Below are positions 44,360-56,149 of a stretch of 64,000 nt of DNA, one piece after another. The notes under the pieces were generated by a model. It was given only the letters and a program-made list of their open reading frames with translations. It was not told the origin of the DNA and did not search any database. The stretch comes from Liopterus haemorrhoidalis (Eukaryota; Arthropoda; Insecta; Coleoptera; Dytiscidae): the NCBI GenBank assembly GCA_963971575.1, contig OZ020611.1, positions 61,351,381 to 61,415,380 of the forward strand. The letters are read 5' to 3'. Numbering within the stretch: position 1 is the first letter of the stretch; every line of letters begins with the position of its first letter. The position numbers and the translations under genes are program-made.

Positions 44360-45607
44360 AATTATTGTTTCCTCTATGATTTCGCGTTGATTAGTTCGAC
44401 TCAAAGAGCCTTTGTCTTGTCATTTTATTCGCAATATTCTGCAAAGACATTTGTTGATAAAGGCAACTTTTTGCATGTATTCAAAGGTACCAGGTTTCAC
44501 AGCCGTAGAGAAAGACAGACTTTTGTGTTGAAGATACAAAGTTTGGAGTAGCGTCAGATCTGTGAGGAGCTCCCTACATATGCGTCCCTACATGCTGAAA
44601 GCACTTTTCTGTTGCGACTTAATAAATTGCTTTCGTTACTACCGTTTTTATTAATTAATTTAAAAACCTCGACTGTTCACGAGCTATATTATAATTCATT
44701 CTAGAATATAATACTGATGCTACAATAGTATTTTATTTAACAAGCATAAAATCGAGGCTATATTTCACGAGCATAAAGTTTACCACCTGAGTCGTAGACG
44801 AGGGTTGTAGTCATCCGAGTGTAATCTAGCCTTTATAGGCGAAAAACAAATACAATATTTTATCTACAACTATAAAGTTTTATCATTAGAAAAATGGTAA
44901 ATTTAATTTAGAAATTCAAAGCGTCAAATGTAAAACTACAAAACTACGACGTAAAAAACTACAGCGTGACGTCATCAAGATGTCGTCATCAAAATGGCTT
45001 CCCATCAGCTGATTGTAATCTACAACAATGTTTAGAATATTGTTTTATTTAATCATATTTATAACTAACTTATAAATAATATTCTAGTTATAAAAATTGG
45101 TTGTGTGTCCTATTGTCATCGTAGCTGAGCGTCAAACATTTTAACTAACTAACTAACTTACATTATACATGGCGTGCAATATGAACAGCTTTATGTATTT
45201 ACAGTTGGACATATAATTCATTTATTATTTCACGGTCATAGATAAAATGATTTTATAACGTTATAATTGTTCTGAATTAATTTGCACATATTAATTCGTA
45301 TTTATATAACATACATATGCGTGATTCGCAATGAACATATAGTAAAGACTGATGTTATTTTGATTGCGCTTAAATGAATAATTCAAGAGATTTTTTAATT
45401 AAGTGATCTATATTTGTAAAACGTATGTTTACTATTTTCATGATGTAACAGAATCTTCTACAAATTATTAATTCGTTCCAGTAATAAATAATAATAATTT
45501 TAAGTGAAGTAATATTAATTTAAATTAATAGAATTCTTTCTACTGACACAGTTTTACTAAATTAATTTACTTTCGTCGATAGGTAATTGTTCGTTTCAAT
45601 TTATCGA
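44360..45607. other. AT-rich region without recognisable gene
   Basis: Contains a TTAACTAACTAACTAACTTA run (45140-45159) next to a sequence resembling, reversed, the TTAG-headed scrap at 20974. Otherwise unassigned. ACGTCA and GACGTCA words cluster near 44950-44990, of unknown meaning. Confidence 0.35.
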
Positions 45608-45621
45608 TCTGTTGCATGTCA

Positions 45622-45884
45622 TTATTATTATTATTATATTATTTATTTGACATCGGCCTTTATTTCTGCAACGAGGCTAATCGTCGATGCCAGGGGGCGA
45701 TTTCTGGATGAGGGGTGAATGATGTAACCGTACCTGGATGAGGAAAATGAGAGTAATGTAAACATATTATTCTCGCCCGAATAATATCACCAACGAAGCA
45801 GACGCAAACCACCGGCCGCCTAGTCACGCCTGTTTCTAACAGTCTAAAACCGCACGACTTAATGCGCTCGGCCACTACGTTGGC
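45622..45884 (-). mobile_element. tRNA-derived SINE, family S2
   Basis: Perfect 14-bp duplication TCTGTTGCATGTCA (45608-45621 and 45885-45898). The minus-strand 5' head is GCCAACGTAGTGGCCGAGCG then CATTAAGTCG, matching the A-box region of a Ser/Leu-type tRNA. Its B-box region is diverged. The 3' end is AAATAAATAATA with an (ATA)n tail. 263 bp. Confidence 0.85.
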
Positions 45885-46194
45885 TCTGTTGCATGTCAGA
45901 GCCAGCACCGGCAGAAATTGGTGAAGCTTGAAAAAATTCCCCTATTATTCAAAAGGTACTGGAAAATTATCAAAATAATGGGTATATTTATTTCAAAACC
46001 TACTCCTTCATTCGAGGATTCCAGCATTAACATGAGTATTTTCTCTAAAAAATATTTTAAACTTAGCGTCCCGTTAAAATTTTTATTTTAACATCTTGTC
46101 TAATGCCTTTTTCGAAAAATGCTGTTCTGTATGAGCATTTGTTAATGTAGATGTTAATATATATTTTTTAACGCTAACGAGATATTTTTTAATT

Positions 46195-47002
46195 TTCCTT
46201 GTGCACTTGTTCGCCGATGACATTCAGATTTATCATTCTTTTAACTGCAAGACAGCATGGAGTCAATTGGTCAAATTAACCAGGACCTACAGCATATACT
46301 GGAATCGACAAATACAAACAAACTGTTGTTAAATCCTGCAAAGACACAAGCTATTCTTTTTGGTCCTAAAAAGAACAGACAACTTATAAAAAATCGTGAG
46401 TGCATAAAAATAGAAGTTCATAAAATAGAGTGGACTGACGTCGTCAAAAACTTGGGCCTACTTATAGACTCAGACTTGAAATTAAATGAGCACATTAGCA
46501 AGTTAGTGAAATCATTTTTTTTTTTTCTAAATAAAGTGCTTGTATCAAGGTAGACAATTGCTACCGCTTACTGTGAGAAAACAATTAGCTGACTCCTTAG
46601 TACTATCGTCTCTAAATTATGGTGACTCTGTGTATATGGACCATGCCTTACGAACAAGAACAAGATTAGGTTACAGAGGGTGCAAAACGTGTGTGTACGA
46701 TTTATTAAACGTCTACCAAGACAAACTCCTACAAATGAACTTGGCTAGCTCACTATGGAAGAAAGAAGAATGCTACATTTGCATAATATATAAAATCCAA
46801 ACAACCTTCTTATCTGTTTAAGAAAATTAACTTTCGTTCGAGTGAACATGTAGCGAACCTGAGACGTTAGCAAGAAGGATTTGATAACTGTTCCGATACA
46901 CAAACAGACTACCTTTAAAGGGTGCTTTACGTATCAAACATCTAAATTATATCATGTAATTGCTGCAGAATACAAAGTTCTATCTGCCGCTAGCTTTAAG
47001 AA
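46195..47002 (+). pseudogene. LINE ORF2 remnant (YADD-type box to C-terminus), interrupted by family D
   Basis: The plus strand reads LFADDIQIYHSF (catalytic FADD box), NQDLQHILESTNTNKLLLNP, AKTQAILFG, WTDVVKNLGLLIDSDLKLNE and HISKLVKS. A frameshift at a T9 run (46515) follows, then YQGRQLLPLTVRKQLADSLV, LSSLNYGDSVY, and near the end TTFKGCFTYQTSKLYHVIAA with AASFKKKI. Family D copy 2 begins inside the last conserved motif (SFKKKI-x-YL is the usual end). 5'-truncated; Jockey/CR1-like. Confidence 0.78.
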
Positions 47003-47292
47003 AAAAATTGATGTGAAGTGTGAATATTCACACATTTCAGGGTTTCGCATGTATATAATAAGTGAAGGCGGTATGCTGAGTGTGTAGGACAAATTTTACT
47101 TTGTAGTAATCACGGCAAAATGAACGATATTTTTAAAATAATTTATCGTCTGTTAATCATATAATAAGATAATTATTAAATTTACGCTCTTAAAAATTAA
47201 ATACAACATTTGTCAAAATATATCTAGAATTTTGACAAAATAATTTCAACATAATAAAAATGCAAAAAAAAACAGAAAAAATAAAATTCACT

Positions 47293-47372
47293 CAGTACTC
47301 GAAACCCTTCGTTTACCAGCGAGTTTTAGCTTACGACACCAGTGCTCTAACCAATAACGCCGTCGTACGCCT
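47293..47372 (-). other. tRNA-like module of D2
   Basis: Reversed, it reads TATTGGTTAGAGCACTGG (A-box type) and, about 35 bp later, GGGTTTCGAGTACTG (B-box type, one base longer than canonical). Spacing and order are those of a tRNA-derived sequence. It differs from the D1 and D3 modules. The acceptor stem is not complementary enough for a working tRNA. Confidence 0.45.
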
Positions 47373-47845
47373 TGCAGGTGAGTGTCTTACATTGGCATAA
47401 CTTTTGTACTTTGTGAACCAAAAACCACAAAAAATGCGTTATTTTCCGAAAACATAATCTGATCAAAAATTCCTGTTGTACTATTTCGGTTCACACCAAT
47501 ATACATTACTTAGAATTATTTTAGATTTTTAGTTTATACCATCTGGGCTACAGGGTGTGGGACAATTTTTTTTTGCAATTTTGGCAAAAATCACATCAAA
47601 ATAATTTATTTTTCAAAAATAAAAATTTGATCGTTAATCCACATACTAAGGGCTTTCATTTGATACCCTACTCATAATTTAAAAAAAATATTTTTGTTTT
47701 CGATGAGCACATATTTGTTTATATTTTTAGGGGGGTATGTTTTTTAGATGTTTTAGTATTTTTCCTATGTGCGGGTCAAAGAGTTGTATAAGCATGCCAA
47801 ATTTCAACTCTCTAGGTTTAGCCGTTTGGCTACAATTTTTACCGA

Positions 47846-48011
<166 letters not shown>

Positions 48012-48064
48012 GACAAAATGACGGTATAAGGGTTTTTTGGTCATACCTACAAAACCCTAAATAT

Positions 48065-49640
48065 AAGAATATCTATTAAGAACAAAGAAATAGACTTTTT
48101 TTAAATTGTAAAATGAATTTTACCCTTTACTAAGTCCAAACATTATTTCATTTGTTACCAAAATTTGTTAGTATTATCTAAACTATATAGATGTTAATAC
48201 AATATTAAATTATAATTTTAAGTATGCATATTGTTTTATAGGTATATGTAAATAAGAAATTGTCTTTTGTTTTTAAATTTTTTTACTGTAAATGCATTGG
48301 CAAATAAATTCATTTTATATTATTATTTCATTTTATTTTATAGATTTTTTAGTATTTTAATATTTATTTTTACTTTGAATTTTACAGTATGTTTTGTCTC
48401 GTATTTATTTATTTTTTATTTATTTATTATAATTTTATTTTCTATTTTCACATATTGTTAATTTGTCTTATTGAGTCTTATTGATAATTGGTTATCAATT
48501 ATCCTGAAGTCATACTACTTATTAATATCTAAATTTATAGTATCGAATATTAATATGTACTGCCTTGTTGTGCAATTTCCATTGATCCTTAATTTCAATA
48601 CTTAAATCTATATATTTGTGAATTTTTCCATTGTAGGTAGAGCTTAAGTTGTTATTGTTCAGCTATGTCTATATAAGTATAAGCAGGTTTTACTATTTTC
48701 ATTACTTTCTTTCTATACAATTTCTTGAACTTGCCCAATGTATCTGCTTATCATCGTTATCATGAATATAGTCATTCCTAATTTTAATTATTTTTGTCAC
48801 TTTAATTTTTGTTATGAAGTTAAACATTCATCCGAAACCACATAAATAAACCAGGAGTACAATGATGTAGTGCTAAAAATAAATCATACAAAAATACACA
48901 TTTGTCGACAGAGCTTATCAGGAAGATTAATGAAAAGTCTGTTAACACGTTAATAGGCAGAGAATGACAAAGTGAGATTACAGAAAGATAATGTTGAAGA
49001 CAAGCAGGCGTGCACTTAACATGTTAAAATGACGTAAAGACAGGATTACAATATATCAAATTTCTCACTTCAAAACCGCACATATGCACATGCACACCAT
49101 GCGTGCAGACAAACAGACGAGGTGCAAACCATTTCTAGATAACGTGCTAAAAATGGAAGATCACTACGCAGATTATTATATTTCTGTGTCCTGTTCACGT
49201 CATTCGTTTATTTAATAATAATAGCAAGGTGGAATTAGTAATAGTATTTATTTAGGGGAATTGTGCCTAAAATAAGATAATTTTTGTTTAAATTAATGCC
49301 GCAATTATTTTAATTCATTATTTTTTTGAAATGTTTAGGAATTTAGGATCCTTAGTTTTTTTTACGGGAAAGTTACTAAAAATGGTCGTCGCTTTGGTTG
49401 ATTGTTTCGGTCTCTTTAAATTTAGTACCTTTTTTGTTTTTAGATCATCACTTGAAATTTAGAAGTGTGAACCTTATTCATAATTTAAATAATTTTGTCT
49501 TCCGCCCCCCCCCCCCCACCAACGAAAATTTCTGGGTGCGCCACTGAGGCAATATAACATTTCAGCCATTCAAATTAGTTGCCCTTCAATACTTTTTTAC
49601 GGTAACATAACTAATATTTAAATAAATTTTTAATAATAAT
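48065..49640. other. AT-rich region without recognisable gene
   Basis: T-rich low-complexity sequence at 48250-48470. A C-run at 49506-49517 followed by AACGAAAATTTCTGGGTGC then GCCACTGAGG resembles the end of an unidentified transposon. No gene. Confidence 0.4.
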
Positions 49641-49646
49641 TTATTA

Positions 49647-50293
49647 CGAGGGTTGCCTCTTATCTTTCGAGATTGCGCTAAACTGTGCTGCCATCTGGCA
49701 ACTGACAAATCTATCGTAAAGTTTGACATTTTTGACGGTAGTGTTTTGACGTACGAGCGTTATTTGTGTTGTACACAGTAACTTGAAAAAATGCATCTCG
49801 GCTAAACATGGAGTTAAAACTTTTTTGAGCGATTATTTTTTACAAATTTCGACGTGAATTAACCCAACAACAGTGCATCGATGAACTTAATTCGACTTCT
49901 GGCGATGAAGCACCATCAAGGACTACTGGTCGTCCAAAATCGGTTGTCGTTCCGGAAAACATTGATGCTGTGCGTGAAATGATACTGCAAGATCGTAATG
50001 TGACTTATCGTGAGATTAAGGTATCCTTGGGCATTAATGGGACCAGCATACATAAACTATTTCATGAACATTTGGCCATCAAAAATATTTGTTCGCGTTG
50101 GATCCCACTTAATATGCTATATACTATCGGAAGGTGCTTTAATCGGAGTGAAAAAAGTGCTTCGAAAATTGGTTCAAACGCATACAAAAGTGTATTGATC
50201 TTCATGGAGAATATTTTGAAAAAGAATAAAGCCACTTTTGTTGATAAATAATTGTTTTGATCTCAAATCCTGAAATATAAAAAGCAAACCTCG
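49647..50293 (+). mobile_element. mariner deletion derivative (647 bp)
   Basis: TA duplications at 49645-49646 and 50294-50295. The TIRs are CGAGGGTTGCCTCTTATCTT and, reversed, CGAGGTTTGCTTTTTATAT. Coding relic in order: CIDELNSTSGDEAPSRTT, joined by a deletion to GRPKSVVVPENIDAVREMIL, VTYREIKVSLGINGTSIHKL and AIKNICSRWIPLN. A second deletion removes the whole catalytic region before CFENWFKRIQKCIDLHGEYF at the C-terminus. It is non-autonomous, with well-preserved ends. Confidence 0.9.
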
Positions 50294-50369
50294 TATGAAT
50301 GATACAATGTAGACATTTTATATACGACTTTCTTTAGTTTAATAGTAAATTAGTTTTGATTTCATTGTC

Positions 50370-50440
50370 CAGATGAAACCATTTGCCGAGCCAAACCCGG
50401 TCCGCAATACGTAGATTGGCGACCCCCTGGTCTAGGTATT
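50370..50440. repeat. Possible solo hAT terminus
   Basis: Reversed, it reads CAGGGGGTCGCCAATCTACG with GCGGACCGGGTTTGGC following. This is the usual form of a hAT end, but no partner or duplication was found. Confidence 0.35.
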
Positions 50441-50449
50441 CCAGTTGTC

Positions 50450-51360
50450 CCAATCCAATGCCTTGTTATTCTGAGCTTTGTATTGGTCACTTAGCGCATG
50501 TCTTTCTAAAAAAGGAAGAAAACAATAAACAATACTTTTGGTTAGAGCTTAGAAAGCTGTACCCTTACAATTTCAAGGTAGTTGTCTTTATTATTAGAGT
50601 TACGGGTAGCCAGAAATTGTTGTTTTTTTCCCAAATCTGTTTCTTTTCTCACTTCATGAAATAAAATTCTGTACTTGGATTTAAAGGCAAGTATCAAATA
50701 ATAATATGACCATAGAAATTCAAGTTTTGGTTGAAATAAAGTAATAAGTTATTCGATAATAATTTAATCTAAAATTTAAATTATTTGGTTTAGCGAATAA
50801 GAAAATATCTCTAAGAATTTTACTTTTTCATCTTCAAAAAATATATTTCATGGTGCTGACAATAGTGCCAGATATAATTGAGTGCGTACACTCAACATGC
50901 AGAACATTTTTTATCATTCAACTTCATTCATTTGGAGACGGTTCTGAGTTGTTATAGAAAGCACAATAATAAACATTGTCATTATGCACAATCGTAATTA
51001 TACCATGCCCGACCTACAATATAAGTTACTGATGGTACTGGATTTTATGAAGAAAATCTGTCACTTAATAAAAGAAATTATTTTTATTCGAATTAAACTC
51101 TGTACTTTTAAACCTTTTTTAATTTATTTCGTTGTACATTTAAGTCTTTTTTCTAGAAAGCTCAAGATCAAGATCAACTAAACTATAACCTGTCCCATGC
51201 TCTATACTTATGTATGGCTCCAAAACGTAAACTAACGAAGCAATATAGAGAACAACACCAGAGCCGGATTTACCATGAAGTGGATGAAACAGCCGATTCA
51301 GCGTCATATTTTTAATAGAAGTATATTTCACGTTTTAGATGATGTAAGACGATATCTGCA
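50450..51360. other. AT-rich region without recognisable gene
   Basis: Only short frames without family features. Confidence 0.4.
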
Positions 51361-51362
51361 AA

Positions 51363-51455
51363 AAAATTTTTTGTCTGTTTGTGTGTCTATCCGTCTTCCT
51401 GTCTGTCTGTCTCTCTGTTTGTCTGTGTGTGAGTCTGTCTGTTTGTCCGAGATGC
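51363..51455. repeat. GTCT/GTGT-type imperfect microsatellite
   Basis: Mixed TCTG, TGTG and TCCG tetranucleotides. The flank AGATGATGTAAGACGATATC then TGCAAAAAAATTTTTTG and the downstream AAAATAGCTGGATATTG do not match families C or D, so this would be another microsatellite-bearing repeat. Confidence 0.7.
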
Positions 51456-51711
51456 TCGTAAAAATAGCTGGATATTGTTTGATATTATTTGCATTTTTCA
51501 TAATGGTAGTAATAGTTGAAGGCGGTAAATTCATTATCCTGCAGACATCGGGAAAATTTTCCCCAACTTTCCATTCGTCTAATAACTTCTATAATAATCT
51601 TCTTCTCAAGGGAGATAAAAATTCTAGCCCTTTCAGGTTCATCTTGAGTTAACATTTCCTTTCTCCTCTTCTCAGGCAGAATATTTATTTTACTGTACTC
51701 TTTTGTATATG

Positions 51712-52007
51712 AGAGTTGCGGTGGCTTCGTGGTAAGACGGTTGTCTACGGAGCACAGGAACCCGGGTTCGAGACCCCCACCTCATTCGGATTTTTATCTT
51801 CCGAAAATGTGCAGTCAGCTCTGGGGTCGACTCAGCCTCAAGTATTTCATACTTAAAATGAGTACCTGTTCATACAGGGATAATATGACCGGTCGAAACG
51901 TCACATCGACCACGTGGTTTTCATATCTATGGCCGGCGGTCTAGGAACGGAGGACTTACCTTCTCTGTCCCATATACGCCTATCTAGGATCCTATTATTT
52001 ATTATTA
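51712..52007 (+). mobile_element. tRNA-derived SINE, family S3
   Basis: Perfect 12-bp duplication CTTTTGTATATG (51700-51711 and 52008-52019). The head is tRNA-like: GGTGGCTTCGTGGTAAGACG (A box) and, about 40 bp later, GGGTTCGAGACCC (B box, near-canonical). A 220-bp unrelated body and an (ATT)n tail follow. 296 bp. The most intact SINE in the window. Confidence 0.92.
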
Positions 52008-52019
52008 CTTTTGTATATG

Positions 52020-52810
52020 CGTATGTAAAAAACTATTTTATAGAAACAAATAAACTAATCTAATTACGAATAACTAAACTAGATAAACGCCAGACGTGTA
52101 GAAGGATACTTATACGTGATAATACTGGAGCGCCGTCTAGTCCAGTTGTCGCGGTACTTTCCCTGTCAGATCGGGGAATCCCAGGCGTACGATGAATAAT
52201 TCAGCGCAGACGGAAAAGTGAATCGGCGTACATCGAACCAGCGTATATCGAGTTCTATCTGGATTGTGTGTTATTTTAAAATTTGCGATTAACTTTATAT
52301 ATATTTTTTAGATTTAACTTATAAATATATATGCTCTGTCTGTAGTATTTGAACGGAAGAATCAATTTTCTCCACGACCACTATAGAATTTGCCAGTTCT
52401 AAAACCAATTTTGACTACAGAAAGTTAATATTCTAACACAAAAGTGTTGGAATGTTGTTCTAAAGCACTTCTTATGCATTTTGCGTGTATTTCGTTCCAT
52501 CACTTCTTATGGAATAACTATTCCATGCTTGTTGTCATTTGTTTTTGTTCACTATAAGATTTGCATTACTCTGCGCTGAAATGTAATACAAACGATATCT
52601 ATACGCATAGGGTTACATTACAATATATGCAATGTTTACTTCCTAAAAAGTACTAAAATAGTGGTCGACGTGCGGCATATTAAATTAAAATTAAACAAAT
52701 AATAAATATTAAAAAAAGATTTAATTAATTGATTAATTTGTTATGTATTATAAATTTTGTTGTTGAGATAAAATGTCTGTTAAAATAATTATTTGTTAAA
52801 TTTCATTTTT
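52020..52810. other. AT-rich region without recognisable gene
   Basis: No gene. GC-richer 52120-52260 is unassigned. Confidence 0.4.
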
Positions 52811-52812
52811 TT

Positions 52813-52940
52813 ACTTGCCCGACCTTAATATATAAGGGGCAAGTATTGTAATCGCGAAAATTTTCGATGTCGAGATTTTGACGGATGACCACGTTTCATG
52901 GTCCAGGGAATCCAAAAAACCTATTTTCGAAGTGCCGTCC

Positions 52941-52975
<35 letters not shown>

Positions 52976-53296
52976 TGTCTGTGTGTATACACGATAACTC
53001 AAAAACGGTTTAACGTAAAGAGTTCGTTATGGTACTAAAAAATTCTCCTATTAAATGGGAAGAACCCTATTGTTTTTTATGAAAATCGGTTGACTAAAAA
53101 TGGGAGTTTACTCGTGTCGATTTTAAGATTTTTGCGAATATTTAGCAACAGAAAAATATTTCGAAAAAATTTATTGAACAAAAGTTACTATAAATGCAAT
53201 AATTAATAACTTTTATTTGAGACGTTTTTTGATAAAACGAAAAATTTCGAAATTTTTTTGTAAAATTATTTAAAATTTTTCCAAGTCTCAATTTTT
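52813..53296 (+). mobile_element. Family C element, copy C4, missing its hairpin end
   Basis: The 5' end carries the stem ACTTGCCC...GGGCAAGT (52813-52844). It is followed by the ATTTTGACGGATGACCACG block, a (GT)n/GTCT array at about 52942-52985 in place of GTCT-only repeats, and the GGTTGACTAAAAATGGGAGT and TACTCGTGTCGATTTTAAG blocks. These match, reversed, C1 at 5170-5370. It stops at the AAGTCTCAATTTTT position, well before the hairpin end, and abuts the next copy's start. Confidence 0.68.
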
Positions 53297-53411
53297 ACTT
53301 GCCCGACCTTAATATATAAGGGGCAAGTATTGTAATCGCGAAAATTTTCGATGTCGAGATTTTGACGGATGACCACGTTTCATGGTCCAGGGAATCCAAA
53401 AAACCTATTTT
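53297..53411 (+). mobile_element. Family C element, 5' end only, copy C5
   Basis: An essentially exact repeat of 52813-52924, including the ACTTGCCC/GGGCAAGT stem (53297-53328), ending where a T-run begins. The unit start is 484 bp after the previous one, so the pair form a head-to-tail arrangement of partial elements. Confidence 0.75.
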
Positions 53412-53448
53412 TTTTCTGGTGGTCGTGGAGAAAGTAGGGTTTGTGATT

Positions 53449-53507
53449 CGGTTGGAAGAAAAAATTCGATGCACGTTCCACTCGCATCGAATTTTCTCAT
53501 TCCAACC
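53449..53507. repeat. Hairpin, ~23-bp arms
   Basis: The arm GGTTGGAAGAAAAAATTCG then ATGC pairs with its near complement at 53485-53507 across a 13-nt loop. It sits after the C5 fragment and may be a small hairpin terminus; function unknown. Confidence 0.55.
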
Positions 53508-53559
53508 TTGTTACAGAATAAACTATTTTAATTTTCTTCATACAGTAGTTAAAATATAA

Positions 53560-54400
53560 TACAACTGCAACATACAAAAGAAATTCGGAGTTTCTCAGAC
53601 ATCTCTGGACATAATTTTCAACAAGAGTTACTCTAGAAAATATTATTACATTAATTTACAATAATTTTTAAATTTAAAGGAAAAATTAAAAAAACCTTTA
53701 ATGTTCGGTAGTATTTCTAGTGAATGTGCAGTGCATTTTCGTATATTAGGTTTTCAAATAGGTAGGCGGGCCACATGCGGCTCTCTGGCTTGTTTCCATC
53801 TTTCTAAATTCTAAAATTAGTTGTTTCTTGCAACTTTTAAACTCGCACTAATTTTTTAAGGGCGGCAGTCCCTGGGTACGACATCTAGTTTTTAATATAA
53901 TAATTTCTAATCCAGATTCCATAACGATCAAATAAGATTTAGTCACTTGAATAAATTCGTAATTAAATTGAAGTCATCCCGCCATGAATTGCACAATTTA
54001 ACAAGATACTGGTATGTAAGCTTACTGTCACACAATGTTGACACGATCATTGATTCGTGCTGTTGCTGTTGCTGTTGCTGTTGCGTGTATTTGCGAGGGG
54101 TAGCATTAATACGATTGTTAAATAGTGCTGTGAGCATATCGGATGCGGGTGCTCGACTTATAGGGTGGATTTATATTTTAAGCGGGCGTTGAAATAAAAA
54201 TAGGGTGAGATAAAACGGATTTGACTGACAGTTTTTTGAGAGTGTTTCTTTGACCAAAGGATGAAACTGGATACATTTTGATTGGAATAATGCGGTTTGT
54301 TGCTTTTGGCTTAGATCTATTATTCGGATGAATCACTTGTATCAAGATTACAAAAGGGTATGGGAACAGAGTTTTCAACCTCAGTGGAACGTTTTAATAA
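53560..54400. other. AT-rich region with a (GCTGTT)n microsatellite
   Basis: Four to five GCTGTT hexamers at 54059-54084. Other short frames lack family features. Confidence 0.5.
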
Positions 54401-54406
54401 GGATAA

Positions 54407-54480
54407 AAGATTGATGTGAAGTGTAGATTTTCAACATTTCAGAATTTTGTGGTAGAAGTAAATAGTAAATGAAATATTTT
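54407..54480. repeat. Family D left-end fragment
   Basis: GATTGATGTGAAGTGTAGAT then TTTCAACATTTCAG matches the first about 45 bp of family D with decay. The homology then stops, indicating a truncated or very old copy. Confidence 0.55.
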
Positions 54481-54534
54481 TGAGGCTGTATCGCATAAAC
54501 CTTTTTTTTTGTCAAAATCATTAGTCAAAATCAT

Positions 54535-55010
54535 TTTTTTTATTTTTATTTATTAAAGGAGCCTCAACAACTTGGCTATTGGTCCTTAGTACATATATTT
54601 TTACAGACTATTATTTTTACATAATATAAGCCCGTAATATTCTTAAATTTTGCGGAAAACATTAATAGATTTTAGATAATTAGTAGATTGGAGAGATGAT
54701 CTTGGTTCTTGTTTAAAGCTTCTTTGAGTGATAGCGGGATTTGAAATCTTAACCTCTCAGCTTGATATTTAGGACAGTCAATTATTACGTATCTAATCTA
54801 GTTTTGCAGTTTTGGCATACTGTGGGATTTTGTTTTTCTAAAATATATTTATGTGTAGCTAGTGTGTGGCCTAATCGGAGTCGCGTAATAACAATTTGAT
54901 CTCTTCTATTCATATTGGTTTTTCAGTAGCTGAAGTCTTCTATTATTTGGCTGAAATGATTTTTTATTATGGTCCAGTATGAAATCAATTTTGAATTTAA
55001 TTTATTTTTA
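54535..55010 (-). pseudogene. LINE 3' end with post-RNase-H zinc motif
   Basis: The minus strand reads MNRRDQIVITRLRLGHTLAT then HKYILEKQNPTVCQNCKT, followed in shifted frame by a DCPKY-type box. This is the C-terminal zinc-binding segment after RNase H in I/Jockey/R1-like LINEs. Its tail, reversed, is CCAATAGCCAAGTTGTTGAG then GCTCCTTTAATAAATAAAAA, the common 3' end of such elements. No RT is present. A direct repeat GTCAAAATCATTA borders the tail. Confidence 0.72.
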
Positions 55011-55059
55011 ATATGGTTAATGAAGTCTCTGTGTGGGTTATTATTTTTATCAATATAAA

Positions 55060-56141
55060 TAATAAATGTTTTCATTTAATACCTCATGTTTAAAAATAAT
55101 TTAAAAATATACTTAGATGCGATACTTGTAAAAAAATGCCAAGAAATGTTTTCACTCCTTGTGACCCAGAGAGATTGGTAGAAAAATATAAAAAAGTTCT
55201 TAATAATGCACAAAAGTCCCACATATGCAATAGATGATAATTTTTAACTCTCCTTACCTTGGGACCGGAAATAGCTAGTTGCGTATCAAGAGAGCAAAGC
55301 GGTGTATTGCCGCGCGGCGCACAGCGAGCGTGGTAATCTTCTGAGAACGCTTTGCACTCGAATTACATACAATATTTTTTCTACAATTACATGCATGTAT
55401 CATGCACGGCACTATTAATTATTATTTATTGTTATATTAAAAGTAAAATTTGTATTATTTCTTACTATAATACCCGATTCCGAAGGATTTGAGTTAAATT
55501 AAAAATAAGAAATAAAAATAACAATTTTTGTTATTTATTTATTTTTTTTTGTGAGCTTAAAATACTGTCATTGTTTTCTATAATTTTTTAATATTTAAAT
55601 GAAATAAAATTAACTTACGAGTTTTCTTATTTTAATTTAAATTTTATTGCAATAAACGTAGAACGAATTAATAATTATTAATGATATCGTAACTATTTAC
55701 ACGTTGTCCTGGAAACAAGGAAAAGGTCCATATGAGCACTACCACGACTAGCCGTAATTTTACAGTTAGACCTCAGCACGGCCTCTGGTAGCTGAGTGCT
55801 ACGTTCTTCACTCATCTTCATCAGCTGTATAAGAGCGATACATTGTTTTCCAACATTTTTTAGGTACTCCAAGTACAACGTATCAAGAAACTACCAATGC
55901 GCCTTGTCGCTGTTCTTCCGCATGGGCTAATTTTGCATCCTGTTGCACCTGTTTGGCTTGGAACCTAAAATGCGTATGAATGGTATCTACCTGAAATAAC
56001 AGTCAGGGAAATAACAGTGAGTAGGATTGACACATACTACACCAATGTACATGGACGGTCAGCTGTAATTCTGGTAAGATAGCAAGCATATTTACAAGCC
56101 ACTAGCTGCCACTTAGCATTAAGCTTCCCTTGCATGCTGCC
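55060..56141 (-). other. Non-repeat-looking sequence with possible host-gene exon
   Basis: No transposon signature was found here. On the minus strand near 55985-55900 the frame reads QVDTIHTHFRFQAKQVQQDA with KLAHAEEQRQGALVVS. An adjacent 61-aa frame (55693-55878) reads LKNVGKQCIALIQLMKMSEE followed by RSTQLPEAV. Composition is coding-like and GC-richer than the surroundings. Stop codons and a frameshift between the two stretches mean it could be exons with a short intron, a pseudogene or chance. I do not recognise the protein. Confidence 0.25.
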
Positions 56142-56149
56142 GTCTAGAC

